DNA of 64,000 nucleotides from Membranihabitans marinus (GTDB lineage: Bacteria; Bacteroidota; Bacteroidia; Chitinophagales; Saprospiraceae). The stretch is from contig NZ_JAHVHU010000009.1 in assembly GCF_019802045.1 (NCBI RefSeq), forward strand, positions 124,001 through 188,000. Direction: 5' to 3'. Position 1 is the first letter of the stretch; every line of letters begins with the position of its first letter. The translations under genes were made by a program, and so were the position numbers. A model generated the notes under the pieces. The model did not search any database and had not been told where the DNA came from. It was given only the letters and a program-made list of their open reading frames with translations. Shown piece after piece: positions 36,303 through 45,644 of the stretch.

Positions 36303-36560
36303 TCAATGAGTAATCTGTACGGTACAGCTGGTGCCGGCTTTAGTGGGGTTTGTGGGTAGTCTGGATCGAATTATGTCGCCAGAGAGTGTGGAGGTTGGAT
36401 CGAAACGAATTATGGTTTTGGAAATCGTTGATTTTGGTCTCATTTGGATGTTGAAGCAGCTGGACTTCCACGAATCAATGACTAAAGCACCGCCCACAGC
36501 AATCAAGACAATGCTCAAATATAAAATTAAATTCAAAATTATTTTTTTTACAATTTTCAT
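36303..36560 (-). CDS. Small hypothetical membrane-anchored protein
   Basis: 85 residues from the ATG at 36560 (MKIVKKIILNLILYLSIVLI), one N-terminal membrane helix with basic start, then a short soluble tail (FDPTSTLSGDIIRS). It follows the oxidoreductase gene on the same strand by 96 bases. No family recognised. The frame overlaps an open frame on the plus strand (36331-36789) that I consider a shadow. Weakly supported. Confidence 0.35.
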   Translation of the reverse strand: MKIVKKIILNLILYLSIVLIAVGGALVIDSWKSSCFNIQMRPKSTISKTIIRFDPTSTLSGDIIRSRLPTNPTKAGTSCTVQITH

Positions 36561-36656
36561 GGGATTGGTGTTTTTGAAATTATCATACTTCACGGTAGCT
36601 ACAGCCATAAGAGTTAAGCCAGATAGGTGGGCACCACATCGCATTGTTGCGAATTT

Positions 36657-37658
36657 TCATGACTCATGCATTGTGTTAACAATAACGACGTTGCCCTTTT
36701 TCCGGCCTGTATCTATGTACCTATGGGCATTAGCTAATTTCTCCAGAGGAAACTGTCGATCGATGACGGTCTTAAGTTTCCCCTTCTGATGGATCTTAAG
36801 AACTTCGCTGAGGTAGGATCGTAGTTTTTCATCTGCATACATGCCCACGGCCTGAAATTTTGCTTTTTTCCGCCTGACGACGGTAGTGATTATCATCTGA
36901 ACCAACAGCGATAGCTGAAGTACCGGCGACAGATACAACCCATTTTTTGTCAACACTTTACGAGTCCTCCGGAACGAACTTTTTCCGACCGCGTCATAGA
37001 TCATTTCGTATCGGTTCTGTGACTGTGTAAAATCCTGTTTCTGGTAATCGATGACTTCATCGGCGCCTAGAGACCGGACCAATCCGGCATTTTTGCCACT
37101 GCAAACTGCGGTGACATGCGCACCGAGGTTTTTCGCTATTTGTACCGCAGCGGTTCCCAGCGCACCGGATGCTCCGTTGATCAGCACCTTTTGTCCGGAC
37201 TGAACCCGGGCCAGTTTAACCAGGAATACATAGGATGTGAGGTGGCCGTCACAAAAGGATGCGGCTTCTATAAACCGGAGGGATTCTGGCTTGTGCAAAA
37301 TGACACCATCTTCTGCAATGGTGAGATATTCAGCATTGGCACTGAACCCCAGGGTGGTTTCGCCAAAAACACGATCTCCCTTCTCAAAATGGGAAACTTC
37401 AGCTCCCGTGCTTTCGATGATACCTGCGAAGCCCGTACCTGGAATTGGATGTTTGGGTTTACGCCATCCGATTATCAATCGGCCAAACCAGGGTTTACCT
37501 GTGCGCATCATGGTATCTGCTTTCGTTGCAGAGGATGTGACAACCTTTACCAATACTTCATGGGGTCCGGGTCGGGGTTTGTCCATTTTCTTAAGTTGTA
37601 GAACATCCGGAGACCCATACCTCGTGGCCACTATGGCTTTCATTTTATTGTTCGTCAT
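36657..37658 (-). CDS. Zinc-independent alcohol dehydrogenase / quinone oxidoreductase-like
   Basis: 333 residues of the MDR superfamily: MKAIVATRYGSPDVLQLKKM start, PGTGFAGIIES, then GQKVLINGASGALGTAAVQI (about 150-169), the NADP-binding motif of quinone oxidoreductases. Structural-zinc cysteines are lacking. C-terminus RQFPLEKLANAHRYIDTGRK then KGNVVIV is typical of the NAD(P)H:quinone oxidoreductase branch. It lies directly downstream of regulator 37840-39633, and its promoter region holds a weak version of the shared regulatory motif. Confidence 0.85.
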   Translation of the reverse strand: MTNNKMKAIVATRYGSPDVLQLKKMDKPRPGPHEVLVKVVTSSATKADTMMRTGKPWFGRLIIGWRKPKHPIPGTGFAGIIESTGAEVSHFEKGDRVFGETTLGFSANAEYLTIAEDGVILHKPESLRFIEAASFCDGHLTSYVFLVKLARVQSGQKVLINGASGALGTAAVQIAKNLGAHVTAVCSGKNAGLVRSLGADEVIDYQKQDFTQSQNRYEMIYDAVGKSSFRRTRKVLTKNGLYLSPVLQLSLLVQMIITTVVRRKKAKFQAVGMYADEKLRSYLSEVLKIHQKGKLKTVIDRQFPLEKLANAHRYIDTGRKKGNVVIVNTMHES

Positions 37659-37681
37659 GATTCTGGTTGATTTGTTGAGTA

Positions 37682-37717
37682 CAAATATATGATGGGTCTG
37701 AGGCGTGTGCGTTCTGA
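37682..37717 (-). promoter_or_regulatory. Weak copy of the shared promoter motif (oxidoreductase gene)
   Basis: Upstream of 37658, the minus strand has a perfect -7 box TATATTTG (37682-37689). Exactly 20 bases further upstream begins CGTTCTGA (37710-37717, plus-strand reading), against CGTCCTGA in the three strong copies. The rest of the 44-bp motif is not conserved here. The identical spacing makes it a candidate weak site for the same regulator. Confidence 0.35.
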
Positions 37718-37839
37718 TTATTCACGGAGTGGTCCGGAATTATAATGTAGGACGTTTGTCGACTCCCTGCACCCCGACAATGGGGAAATGGCACTTAATA
37801 AAGAAAACTTCTTTTCGGATACTTTTTAGGGTGTTCTTC

Positions 37840-39633
37840 TTACTTCCGACTCTTCAGGTACTGACTGGGGGTCATCCCTTCCACTTTTTTGAAATGGGTG
37901 TTGAAGACTGTTTTGGAGTTGAATCCGCTTTCATAGGCCAGACCAAGGATTGAGATATGACTATTCGACGGATCCACCACGATCTTTTTGAAATGTTCAA
38001 CTCGGAGCTGATTGATGAATTCGTTAAAGTTTTGTCCGATGCATTGATTCAGTACCCAGGAGAGTTGATTGGGATGGATATTGATGTATTCAGCCAGCAA
38101 TCGTAAAGTGATGGAAGGATTCAGGTAGGGTTCTTCTGCCAGGATGTATTCGTTTAATTTTTGCACAAAACGCCGGGCGGTACGCTCATCGAGGATGGGT
38201 TCACTGGACTTCTGAGGCTTGGTCTCCCCGTTAGCAAGGGGATACACGCGGGAATGATACTCATCGTACCGGTCATCTTTAAAAATCTTCTCAGCCAGCG
38301 GATCACTAAACCCAAGCAAGAGAATGGAAGAATGATTCTCAAATAGCCGGTCCAGTACTGCATAGGCTTCATCATTTTTCCCCATTTCGGAATACACCAT
38401 GAACAGATAGGCATGAGCATGGTGGGCATTGGATTCACGGGCTTGTACTTCAAGATCAGATATCAGCGCAGGGTCAGGATGTCCTGCAGTTACGGAGATC
38501 AGACAGCGCAGGCCCAGTTCCTCATCCGGGGTCAGTAGCTCCCGTGGGATAAGATCCAGTGTTTCTATGGCTTTTTCAAATTGCCTTTCCTTGATCCGGG
38601 TATAAACAGATACGATCAGTACGGGCGTATTTTTGGGGTTTTCTTCCAGCAGGACTTCGAGAATATCAATCACTTGGGAATAATGGCCGGACCTGTAGAG
38701 ATAATAAGCTTCATAGAACTTTGTCTCCTGGCTCAGCGGATCCACAGACCGGGCATAAAGCAGGTGTTTTTTTGATTTTTTCATATCTCCCCGTAACGCA
38801 TACAAAAAGGACATAAACTGATGTGCCTCGGCATAATCCGGTTTTCGATCGAGGGATTTTTGAGCGTAATTCATAGCAGACGAAAAACTGGCTTCAGTAA
38901 AAAAAGCCTGGTTGGCCAGCATATAATTGAGGTTGGCGTTGCCCGGATCCAACGCTTTTGCTGTATTGATGGATTCGATGGCTTTGTTCCAGGAAGTTTC
39001 ACGGGGCGCAAATCCGGCGACGGCCAAGAAGCTGTAACTGTCCGCCAGACCCAGATGGGCCTCGATCAGTGTGTCGTCCATGGCCACTGCTTTGTCAAAC
39101 GCCTCAATGGCTTTGCTCACATCCTCCGGATTCCATTTGAGAAAATGGAAGCGTCCCTTCAGATAATATTCATAAGCGTTGAGGTTCTGTGTGGGACGTT
39201 CTACGAGTCGGTCTGATATATCCATATGGCCAAGGTGCTCGCGCAGCTGATCTGCAATCAGCAAACTGATCTCATCCTGGATATCAAAAATATTCTCCAT
39301 CCTGCGGTCCCAGCTGTCTGACCAAAAAGGGGAGTCGTCCTCTGTATTGATTAATTGTGCGGAAATCCGGAGCATACCATCACTAATGCGTACGCTCCCT
39401 TCCAGGATAACCGAAACCTGGAGCGCATTCCCGATTTCACGGATGGAGGCCTTGTGATCTTTATAGTAAAAACTCGACGTCCGGGAAATGACCTTGAGCC
39501 TCCGGATCTTCGAAAGTGCATTGATGATCTCTTCTGTAATTCCATCGCAGAAATATTCATGCTCACCCGCTCTGCTTATGTTAATAAACGGAAGGACTGC
39601 GATGGAAAGTTTTGTTTTATCTGTACTTAACAA
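37840..39633 (-). CDS. TolB-like/TPR/AraC-type transcriptional regulator (1)
   Basis: 597 residues in three parts. Residues 8-130: the TolB-N-like domain seen in adenylate-cyclase-type and similar regulators (SIAVLPFINIS, FCDGITEEIINALSKIR, LEGSVRISDGMLRISAQLI). About 150-460: TPR units (EYYLKGRFHFLKWNPEDVSK, ALDPGNANLNYML, RSGHYSQVIDILEVLLEENP). About 490-597: AraC HTH, with NPSITLRLLAEYINIHPNQL then LSWVLNQCIGQNFNEF and LAYESGFNSKTVFNTHFKKV. No membrane helix, so cytoplasmic. Very similar in layout to the protein at 46321-48126. It is upstream of the oxidoreductase gene it may control. Confidence 0.85.
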   Translation of the reverse strand: MLSTDKTKLSIAVLPFINISRAGEHEYFCDGITEEIINALSKIRRLKVISRTSSFYYKDHKASIREIGNALQVSVILEGSVRISDGMLRISAQLINTEDDSPFWSDSWDRRMENIFDIQDEISLLIADQLREHLGHMDISDRLVERPTQNLNAYEYYLKGRFHFLKWNPEDVSKAIEAFDKAVAMDDTLIEAHLGLADSYSFLAVAGFAPRETSWNKAIESINTAKALDPGNANLNYMLANQAFFTEASFSSAMNYAQKSLDRKPDYAEAHQFMSFLYALRGDMKKSKKHLLYARSVDPLSQETKFYEAYYLYRSGHYSQVIDILEVLLEENPKNTPVLIVSVYTRIKERQFEKAIETLDLIPRELLTPDEELGLRCLISVTAGHPDPALISDLEVQARESNAHHAHAYLFMVYSEMGKNDEAYAVLDRLFENHSSILLLGFSDPLAEKIFKDDRYDEYHSRVYPLANGETKPQKSSEPILDERTARRFVQKLNEYILAEEPYLNPSITLRLLAEYINIHPNQLSWVLNQCIGQNFNEFINQLRVEHFKKIVVDPSNSHISILGLAYESGFNSKTVFNTHFKKVEGMTPSQYLKSRK

Positions 39634-39989
39634 CTACGTATATGATGGTAATAAGCTATGAATTTTTTTACAGACTGTAAGATAATTAAAAATTCTATTA
39701 AATTAACCTTTTGCCAAAGCAGGTAAGTGATTTAATGCTATGCCTACTGCCACAACATCGATAGTGAATGTAAACCTCCGGGGCCATTATCATTCACCGC
39801 CTATTTGAATTTTATTGGCCATCCTATTTAGATTTGCACAATAGATTTCAGTAATTTGGCTTATCGGGATTTGGCATGACCTGGTTATACTTCGCTTTCC
39901 TGTCAGTAAAAAAATATCTGCGGTACTATGAAGAGACGAGATCAGACACCAAGTCAGATAGTCTGGTTTTATCAGATTGGTGATTAGTA
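39634..39989. other. Gene-free stretch upstream of regulator 1
   Basis: 356 bases with no supported gene or repeat. It should contain the promoter of the TolB/TPR/AraC regulator and the 3' end signals of the upstream kinase-like gene. I find no copy of the 44-bp motif here, so this regulator is probably not autoregulated through it. Confidence 0.45.
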
Positions 39990-40478
39990 TTATTCCTGGA
40001 TTGTGATTCCCCCGGCTAGCTCTTCCACAGTTGGTTTTTCGAACCAGTCTTCCATAAAATCAAAATCTTCCTTTTTTACTTCAAATTCAAAGGTGTCACC
40101 CTGTTCTTCATTTCTTTCGAGCACCCTTTTCAACCGAATGTCCCTGGGAATATCCAAAAAATGAATGGTGATCTCAAAACCGTTTGATTGTGCAAAGTTT
40201 CTGAACTTATCCCGGTGTGCTAGTTTTGAGAATCCGAGATCGAGTATAGAGTCAGTTGATGTTTTTTCCAGTTGCTTAACCAGATTCATAATCATTTTTT
40301 CCGCGCGTTCTATCCGTTCGAGAAACCATTCCAGACCGTCCTCCGGTTTTTTGTCCATCAGAAACAAGGTACTGTTCCACTGATCAATAGAGAAAACAAC
40401 CCCATTTGTGGACTTTTTTAATTGGTAAGCATAGGTCGTCTTACCTGCTCCTGTATTTCCGGTAATTAAATGAACCAT
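39990..40478 (-). CDS. P-loop kinase-like ATPase (AAA_33/zeta-like)
   Basis: 162 residues. Walker A ITGNTGAGKTTYAYQL at 5-20; an aspartate block FSIDQWNSTLF (about 30-40); LDIPRDIRLKRVLERN, the lid arginines typical of small nucleoside/antibiotic kinases. Proteins like this are annotated as ATP-binding or zeta-toxin-like kinases; the substrate is unknown. Stand-alone. Confidence 0.75.
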   Translation of the reverse strand: MVHLITGNTGAGKTTYAYQLKKSTNGVVFSIDQWNSTLFLMDKKPEDGLEWFLERIERAEKMIMNLVKQLEKTSTDSILDLGFSKLAHRDKFRNFAQSNGFEITIHFLDIPRDIRLKRVLERNEEQGDTFEFEVKKEDFDFMEDWFEKPTVEELAGGITIQE

Positions 40479-40608
40479 ATCAGTAATTTAAGTTAATGAT
40501 TAAAGAATTGAATGCGAAACAAGCTTCGCTCCCAATGCACATTGCGTTCACTCACTGTCGTCTTCCAACTGCCCAAGAATTTCTGATGCCCTTTGAATCG
40601 GATCCCAC

Positions 40609-40800
40609 TCAGGTCCGGATAGGAAAAATTCTTTGACCTTGGAACAGAAGAATGATACCCTTTGTCAGCAGCAAAGAGCTAAGCGAATTGATGACTTTCT
40701 TTCTCCTAAGATTCGACACGATTTCCTGGTTCAGTACCAATATTTTATCCAATTTGTTGTCGTAGGACTTCCCCATTTTTAGGATTTCAATGTCTTTCAT
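40609..40800 (-). CDS. Small protein resembling a class I lanthipeptide-type leader
   Basis: 63 residues beginning MKDIEILKMGKSYDNKLDKI and then LVLNQEIVSNLRRKK. The L-x-L-N-x-E-I-V-S-N-L stretch resembles leaders of Bacteroidota RiPP precursors (consensus like KLxLNKETIxxLN). The following part VINSLSSLLLTKGIILLFQG lacks the expected GG site and Cys-rich core, so a frameshift or loss of the core is possible. No RiPP-modifying enzyme is within the window. Hypothetical otherwise. Confidence 0.35.
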   Translation of the reverse strand: MKDIEILKMGKSYDNKLDKILVLNQEIVSNLRRKKVINSLSSLLLTKGIILLFQGQRIFPIRT

Positions 40801-41178
40801 GATTTTATAATTTTAAAGTTGAATTAATTGAGTTTAACTAGGTGATAATCTGATGTTCATCAGTGGTCGGTAGTACACAGAGAACTAAATACGGCGTGGC
40901 GCGACAGGCGCTATGGATTACTATTTTACTGGCTGATTTCAAGAATTGCCATCGGTTTTGAAGCCGGGCTTCACAATCCCTCGGTCGCTTCACTCCCTCA
41001 AGGCTTATGAATCCCTAGTTTAGCCTGATCTTCAGATTCATAATCCGGGTGATAGCCTTGGGTGCTGAGGATTCCTCCTACGTTATGCTTCGGCGGACGA
41101 GTGTGATGCTGAGCTTTCCCTCACAAAGCGAGCATGACTCAATCAAAATACCTACCGGGTTACGAAACATGATATAAT
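40801..41178. other. Gene-free stretch
   Basis: 378 bases without a supported gene. Base composition is more G/C-rich than nearby gaps around 40890-41110 and contains several short inverted segments, but none is convincing. No match to the repeat families described elsewhere in the window. Confidence 0.4.
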
Positions 41179-41748
41179 TTAATACCAAGTAAACCCGACG
41201 CCGACACTAATGACTACACCATCCCTGTGTTGGTCGTTACCGGTGTTTACCCTGCCCAAAAGAACTTGGGTATGCAGATCCAGAGCATAATTCTTTTTTT
41301 GCACGAGTTCATATCCGGCACTTGCAGTTACGGCACATCCAAAATTCCATTCCTCATCTTCGAGATCATCTATATCGTATAAGGCGGGAGAGTCCATCGC
41401 CAGTCCAAAACCGCCATTGATCCACAACCGATCCTGAATCCAGTATTGTACCGTAGGAATAATGGCTCCAAAATGGCGGTCTTTCCCTTCGTAGTCATAA
41501 ATCTTCCCGGGGGAGTTACCAATAATAGCCAACCGTTCATTGATCATCCATCCAAGCCTCAAGTCGGGTAAGCTAAGCCCTCCCTCTGCTTTTTCGAAGG
41601 AACCGTGGTCCCCGTGGGAAATGCTGACTACGCCAATGCCTGCGCCAATTCCAATAACAAACCCTTTCCGCTCCACGGCTTGTCCTGGATTTTGAGCGTA
41701 AGAAGTCAGGGTGAAGAGTGTTAGTGCTAAAATGATTGCGTTTTTCAT
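41179..41748 (-). CDS. Secreted outer-membrane beta-barrel-like protein
   Basis: 189 residues with signal peptide (MKNAIILALTLFTLTSYAQ). Alternating Gly-rich strands (GFVIGIGAGIGVVSI, LRLGWMINERLAIIG, LWINGGFGLAMDS, VVISVGVGFTWY) with terminal Tyr/Trp point to an eight-stranded barrel of the OmpW/OmpA-membrane type. No function known. Its promoter carries the strong 44-bp motif shared with the DUF4386 gene and the gene at 48331, so it is a probable target of the neighbouring TolB/TPR/AraC regulators. Confidence 0.65.
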   Translation of the reverse strand: MKNAIILALTLFTLTSYAQNPGQAVERKGFVIGIGAGIGVVSISHGDHGSFEKAEGGLSLPDLRLGWMINERLAIIGNSPGKIYDYEGKDRHFGAIIPTVQYWIQDRLWINGGFGLAMDSPALYDIDDLEDEEWNFGCAVTASAGYELVQKKNYALDLHTQVLLGRVNTGNDQHRDGVVISVGVGFTWY

Positions 41749-41805
41749 AATAAGTAGTTTTAATGAATAAATTGATTTTGATCATTCATTTTTGAAATGA
41801 TGATA

Positions 41806-41877
41806 CAAATATGCTGAGGATCGGCGGACGGGTCGTCCTGAAATGAACATCAGTACCAATTGATGAGATTCCGTACT
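41806..41877 (-). promoter_or_regulatory. Shared promoter motif copy A (outer-membrane gene)
   Basis: A 44-bp motif at 41834-41877 (plus-strand reading CGTCCTGAAATGA ... TGAGATTCCG ... ACT). Exactly 20 bases towards the gene lies the -7-like box CATATTTG (minus strand, 41806-41813). Copy A agrees with copy B at 36 of 44 positions (counted by eye). The gene starts at 41748, leaving a leader of about 50 bases. Confidence 0.7.
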
Positions 41878-41886
41878 TTTATGAAG

Positions 41887-42162
41887 AATTAAAATGTAAC
41901 GAACAAAATTATGCGATTCAGAATCTAATCCGACCTCTCGGAGGTCGTTAATTTGAGTGCAAATAATGATAGCTAACCTAATTAGACCACTCTGAGGTCT
42001 TTTACCTGAAAGAATTCTGACCCAGTCAGGGTCAGATTAGGTTAGATGTGAGTTAGAAGACCAATTTCGACCCAGTCAGGGTCGAATTAGATTGAACTCT
42101 GAGTCATTTAGCCATATATGAGGTATTGTTATTTTTCATGTTTTATGAAACAGAGCACTAGT
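41887..42162. repeat. MITE-like repeat E1 (left end degraded)
   Basis: This segment is a near copy of 45117-45340: shared blocks AATTAAAATGTAACGAA, CGACCTCTCGGAGGTC, CTGACCCAGTCAGGGTCAG and the right end TTTATGAAACAGAGCACTAG. It carries three perfect palindromes (41931-41947, 42017-42035, 42066-42086) and one imperfect (41984-42000). The left terminal repeat found in E2 is missing here. The remaining gap 42163-42312 shows nothing. No protein is encoded. Confidence 0.7.
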
Positions 42163-42312
42163 ATAACTTGTTGGGTGTAACTTTACTTGTTTTACCAGTG
42201 CCCGAAGTGTCAGGTCAAAGTCTATATAGGGTGGATTTTCAGGTGGAAGCCGGTTTAATATGTGGATATCCTATAAATAAATATTTAATCCACACAATTA
42301 AACTTGTGTGTT

Positions 42313-44022
42313 TTAAGGACAGGAAGATTTGATTTTCTCCAGGCTTCTGATAAGACCCTTAAAATCCAGATCATATTCATCCATAAACCGGATAGCGATT
42401 ACTTTGCTTGGCAAAAACCATACATAGTTTCCACCATAGCCCAACATATAAGATACATCAACGTCACACCCATTCACCGCGACAGGAGTCGCCCAAAAGG
42501 AATGCCGGTATTGGCTGCCCCTGAAATCATTTCCAGTACTGTAGCCTGACCAGGACGTGCGGCCAAGTGCTTCACGGCATTTTTCCTTGTTGAGTATTTG
42601 TTGCCCTTTGTACTGCCCTTCATTTGAAATCAACAATGCTATTTTTGCCGCATGATCTAGCGTTGGGTATGCACCATAGGCCAACAGCGGGATGCCCGGA
42701 CCTTCTGATTCTACAGTGCGCAGTAAATAAAAGTCATCTGCTCCTAATGGAACTAACACGTTTTCGTGAACCAGATCCCAGTATATAATATCGTCGCCCT
42801 CTTTCTGCTTTACATAGTTTTGTAGAGCATAAGACAGCACGAAGAAATTGGTAGAGGCATAATTAAAATTCTGCCCGGGCTGAGCTGAGGTGTTACCAAG
42901 CTTTGCAATATTATGTATAGCTTCATTCGCTGAACGTGCTTTGACGATAACTTCATACAGGCGGCCGGCATCTTCGCCCCCTTCTGTACCCGTAACCATA
43001 TTCAGCGTATGCGAAAATGTTACTCCCTGCCATTCCGGGAGACCGGACAGTGGCGGGACATAATCAGAGATCAATGCATCAAAAATATCCGCGTCATACC
43101 GTTCTGCAAAATAAAACATGGCAAGTGCTCCGGCCATACTTTTACTCACCGAATAGACCCCATGACGCATTTCATTTGGATAAGGATACAATCCGTGACG
43201 CGTAGTAGGAGGCTGTAAATAAATGGCTTCATCCATCACTACAGCTCCCAGACTTGTAGGAGCTCTGGTGTATAACTTTTTTTGAAAATAAGAGGCTATT
43301 TCATGATCTCTGTCAATGGTGGATAAATCATATACCGGAAGCCTGTTCGACAGGAGATGTTCTCGTTGTTCGATGACCGAAGCGGAGTCGCTGTATGTAC
43401 CGGGATGATATTCTACCGGCAATAGTGCGCGGATATTACCTACCTGATGATCGTTATAGTCAGCTGTCTCCTGACTGCATTGCAGGCAAACATTGCTGAT
43501 GGATTCCTGATTGTAGAGAAACGTAGCCACACAATTTCTAACCTGGCCTATGTAACTGTCGGTTAAGGAAAGGGGAAAAGATGCCCGGGACCAATCACCG
43601 TCCTCTGCTTCATGCCATACCCTTCCGGTGCCGACAATTACATTCCACGCGTCTTTGGTGTGAAGGCTGTTAACCAGAATTTCTTTTTTGACAGGAATCA
43701 ACTCCCCGCTATGGCTGATAAAGTCCAAAGTAATACCAGGAAAGGTGTTCTCACCGGGATAGTAAACTCGGTCCAGAGGATAAATCATTTCAGTATCCTT
43801 GAAAGAAATAGCACCGGAGAACCTAGTAGCTGTGGTTTGTGCCCATTCGGGTCTTGCAAAAAAACTCATATCGATTAATGGGAGTTCTTCGTGACCAAAC
43901 AAATGTTCAATGGTCAGCTGATCACGTGGTTCTGTTAACTTTGGACCATTCCACGCAACCGGCTCTGGATCACAGGAATTATTCAGCAACGCAAGGGCTA
44001 GAAATAAAGCAAATATTTTCAT
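42313..44022 (-). CDS. Beta-lactamase-family serine hydrolase lipoprotein
   Basis: About 569 residues from the ATG at 44022 (MKIFALFLALALLNNSC), which gives a clean lipobox; the frame extends upstream to 44076 through a run of nine C bases and I exclude that part. Class C beta-lactamase-like motifs: YSVSKSMAGAL (S-x-x-K), YASTNFF (Y-x-N) and the final GYGGNYVWFLP (in place of K-T-G/H-x-G). The family includes esterases and D-aminopeptidases. The N-terminal 200 residues are an unrecognised domain. The poly-C tract directly before the ATG is unusual. Confidence 0.78.
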   Translation of the reverse strand: MKIFALFLALALLNNSCDPEPVAWNGPKLTEPRDQLTIEHLFGHEELPLIDMSFFARPEWAQTTATRFSGAISFKDTEMIYPLDRVYYPGENTFPGITLDFISHSGELIPVKKEILVNSLHTKDAWNVIVGTGRVWHEAEDGDWSRASFPLSLTDSYIGQVRNCVATFLYNQESISNVCLQCSQETADYNDHQVGNIRALLPVEYHPGTYSDSASVIEQREHLLSNRLPVYDLSTIDRDHEIASYFQKKLYTRAPTSLGAVVMDEAIYLQPPTTRHGLYPYPNEMRHGVYSVSKSMAGALAMFYFAERYDADIFDALISDYVPPLSGLPEWQGVTFSHTLNMVTGTEGGEDAGRLYEVIVKARSANEAIHNIAKLGNTSAQPGQNFNYASTNFFVLSYALQNYVKQKEGDDIIYWDLVHENVLVPLGADDFYLLRTVESEGPGIPLLAYGAYPTLDHAAKIALLISNEGQYKGQQILNKEKCREALGRTSWSGYSTGNDFRGSQYRHSFWATPVAVNGCDVDVSYMLGYGGNYVWFLPSKVIAIRFMDEYDLDFKGLIRSLEKIKSSCP

Positions 44023-44183
44023 GGGGGGGGGTAAAATTTGATTTTCGTTGTTGTGGTTTTTAAATATTACTTTCAAAAAGTTGATTCATAAACCCCTTAA
44101 TACTTTCCTTTTTCTATCCGTTTAATAATTTTGTCAGATCGATCCTGGAGACCTGCCATTCCTTAAAGATAAGATATCTTTTT

Positions 44184-44795
44184 TTAAATATTTTCACCTC
44201 TGATCAACAGCCAGATAGCCAATGACATTTCACCTACGATGCTGGGGACAGCCACCAGGGCCAGAAACACAGGACTATAGGCTTCATAATCCGGGAGTAA
44301 AAAATGGGCAGCGGTATCGGCCATATACATGGCACCTGCGATAATGAGGAAGAGGGCAATTACTCCAGGCCTTCTGATGATCTTTCCAAGGAGGATCAAA
44401 TGGATGCCAAAAAAGAACAAGCCAATCAGCCAGATAATGTTGAAATTATTGACCTGAATAAGGATTTCTTCTTTCGTAGTGGAGTTGAGCACGATCGGTA
44501 AGGCATATATGGCCGCTCCCATAATGGCTGCGTGCATCATTCTGAATAAAGTACTCAAAAGGGATAACGGGTGTTTGGGGAAAAGCTCATACAGGGCCCA
44601 TGCCACGACCACATCAAATACCACCGTCACCAGAAAGGCCAGTATCCCAAACCGGACCATCATTCCGTTTTGCTGGATGGTGTGCAATGGGTCCTTTTTT
44701 AAAGATTCCAGAACAAAAAAATTGGCAAAGATCGCCGCAAAGAAGATGATCAGGTAGCTCGCTCCGGCAATGCGGGTTAATTTTCTTTGATTCAT
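44184..44795 (-). CDS. DUF4386 membrane protein
   Basis: 203 residues from the ATG at 44795 (MNQRKLTRIAGASYLIIFFA); the ATG at 44885 lies inside the promoter motif and is rejected. Six hydrophobic helices, with RMMHAAIMGAAIYALPIVL and LFFFGIHLILLGKIIRRPGV typical of DUF4386, ending WLLIRGENI. Function unknown; the family is often controlled by adjacent AraC- or cyclase-like regulators in Bacteroidota. It has copy B of the 44-bp promoter motif and is thus probably co-regulated with the outer-membrane genes at 41179 and 48331. Confidence 0.83.
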   Translation of the reverse strand: MNQRKLTRIAGASYLIIFFAAIFANFFVLESLKKDPLHTIQQNGMMVRFGILAFLVTVVFDVVVAWALYELFPKHPLSLLSTLFRMMHAAIMGAAIYALPIVLNSTTKEEILIQVNNFNIIWLIGLFFFGIHLILLGKIIRRPGVIALFLIIAGAMYMADTAAHFLLPDYEAYSPVFLALVAVPSIVGEMSLAIWLLIRGENI

Positions 44796-44830
44796 AATTG
44801 TAATTTTTAGATAGTAAATAAATGAAGACA

Positions 44831-44902
44831 CAAATATGAAGTGATTCCAAAGCCTGTGCGTCCTGAAATGATGATCCGAACTCATTGGTGAGATTCCGCA
44901 CT
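44831..44902 (-). promoter_or_regulatory. Shared promoter motif copy B (DUF4386 gene)
   Basis: Motif at 44859-44902 (CGTCCTGAAATGA ... GTGAGATTCCG ... ACT on the plus strand). The -7-like box CATATTTG on the minus strand is at 44831-44838, again 20 bases away. The start codon is at 44795, about 30 bases below the expected transcription start. Confidence 0.7.
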
Positions 44903-45087
44903 AATGGAAAGATATATGTAGGGAGAATATGGGAGCGACCTCAAAGGATATCCCATTATTTCAATGGTCATATTAGAATAGCGTATTCTTGGCTTGATCA
45001 AAGTGTTTTTTGCTCACTCGTATCAACTTGTCTTGTTTATATGTAAATAGGTAATTAACAGAAAAAGAAGCATGAGGTTGCTTATGT

Positions 45088-45340
45088 AACTAGTGTTGCG
45101 TTTCATAAATTTTTATAATTAAAATGTAACGAATAAAATTATGTGACTCAGAATCTAATCCGACCTCTCGGAGGTCTTTTACCTGAAAGAATTCTGACCC
45201 AGTCAGGGTCAGATTAGGTTAGATGTGAGTTGGAAAACCAATTCCGACCCACTCAGGGTCTAATTAGATTGAACTCAGAGTCATTTAGAGATATATGAGG
45301 TATTGTTATTTATAATGTTTTATGAAACAGAGCACTAGTG
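45088..45340. repeat. MITE-like repeat E2 with terminal inverted repeats
   Basis: 253 bp, the most complete copy. Left end AACTAGTGTTGCGTTTCAT at 45088 onwards pairs with the right end, which read inward from 45340 gives CACTAGTGCTCTGTTTCAT; 18 of 22 positions match. Inside are palindromes at 45162-45176 (GACCTC/GAGGTC), 45194-45212 (CTGACCC/GGGTCAG) and 45246-45260 (GACCC/GGGTC). No transposase. The rest of the gap 44903-45644 has no gene. Confidence 0.7.
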
Positions 45341-45644
45341 CCTTGTTTTAAAAGTTTTTACCTTCCGCCGGACTTTTATTATTGTTTTAAAATCTATGCC
45401 ATGTAAAACTCGTCTACAATAGTCTAAAGCGTAATACCACTGATTTTCATTTGATTTTAACGAAAAAAGTATATTCTCAAAAATTCACTTTATCCGGAGA
45501 TAACCCAAGGGCAATCTATCGTTTTATATAGCATGAAAAAGTTATAAAGTCTTCCTAATCCGTGGGATGATTTGTAACTTACAGCCATAGTAGGTATAAC
45601 AGCAATGTTGTTATACGGAAGTAGTGCTTATGTGAAATAACGAA

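Noticed and set aside
36331-36789. 152-codon plus-strand frame
   Set aside because: Overlaps the end of the oxidoreductase gene antisense; composition looks like a shadow frame.
39920-39989. Possible hairpin terminator before the kinase-like gene
   Set aside because: The arms (CAGATA/TATCAG region) do not pair well on inspection.
45592-45614. Possible integron attC site at the methyltransferase
   Set aside because: The core sites do not match the GTTRRRY/RYYYAAC rule and no integrase is present.
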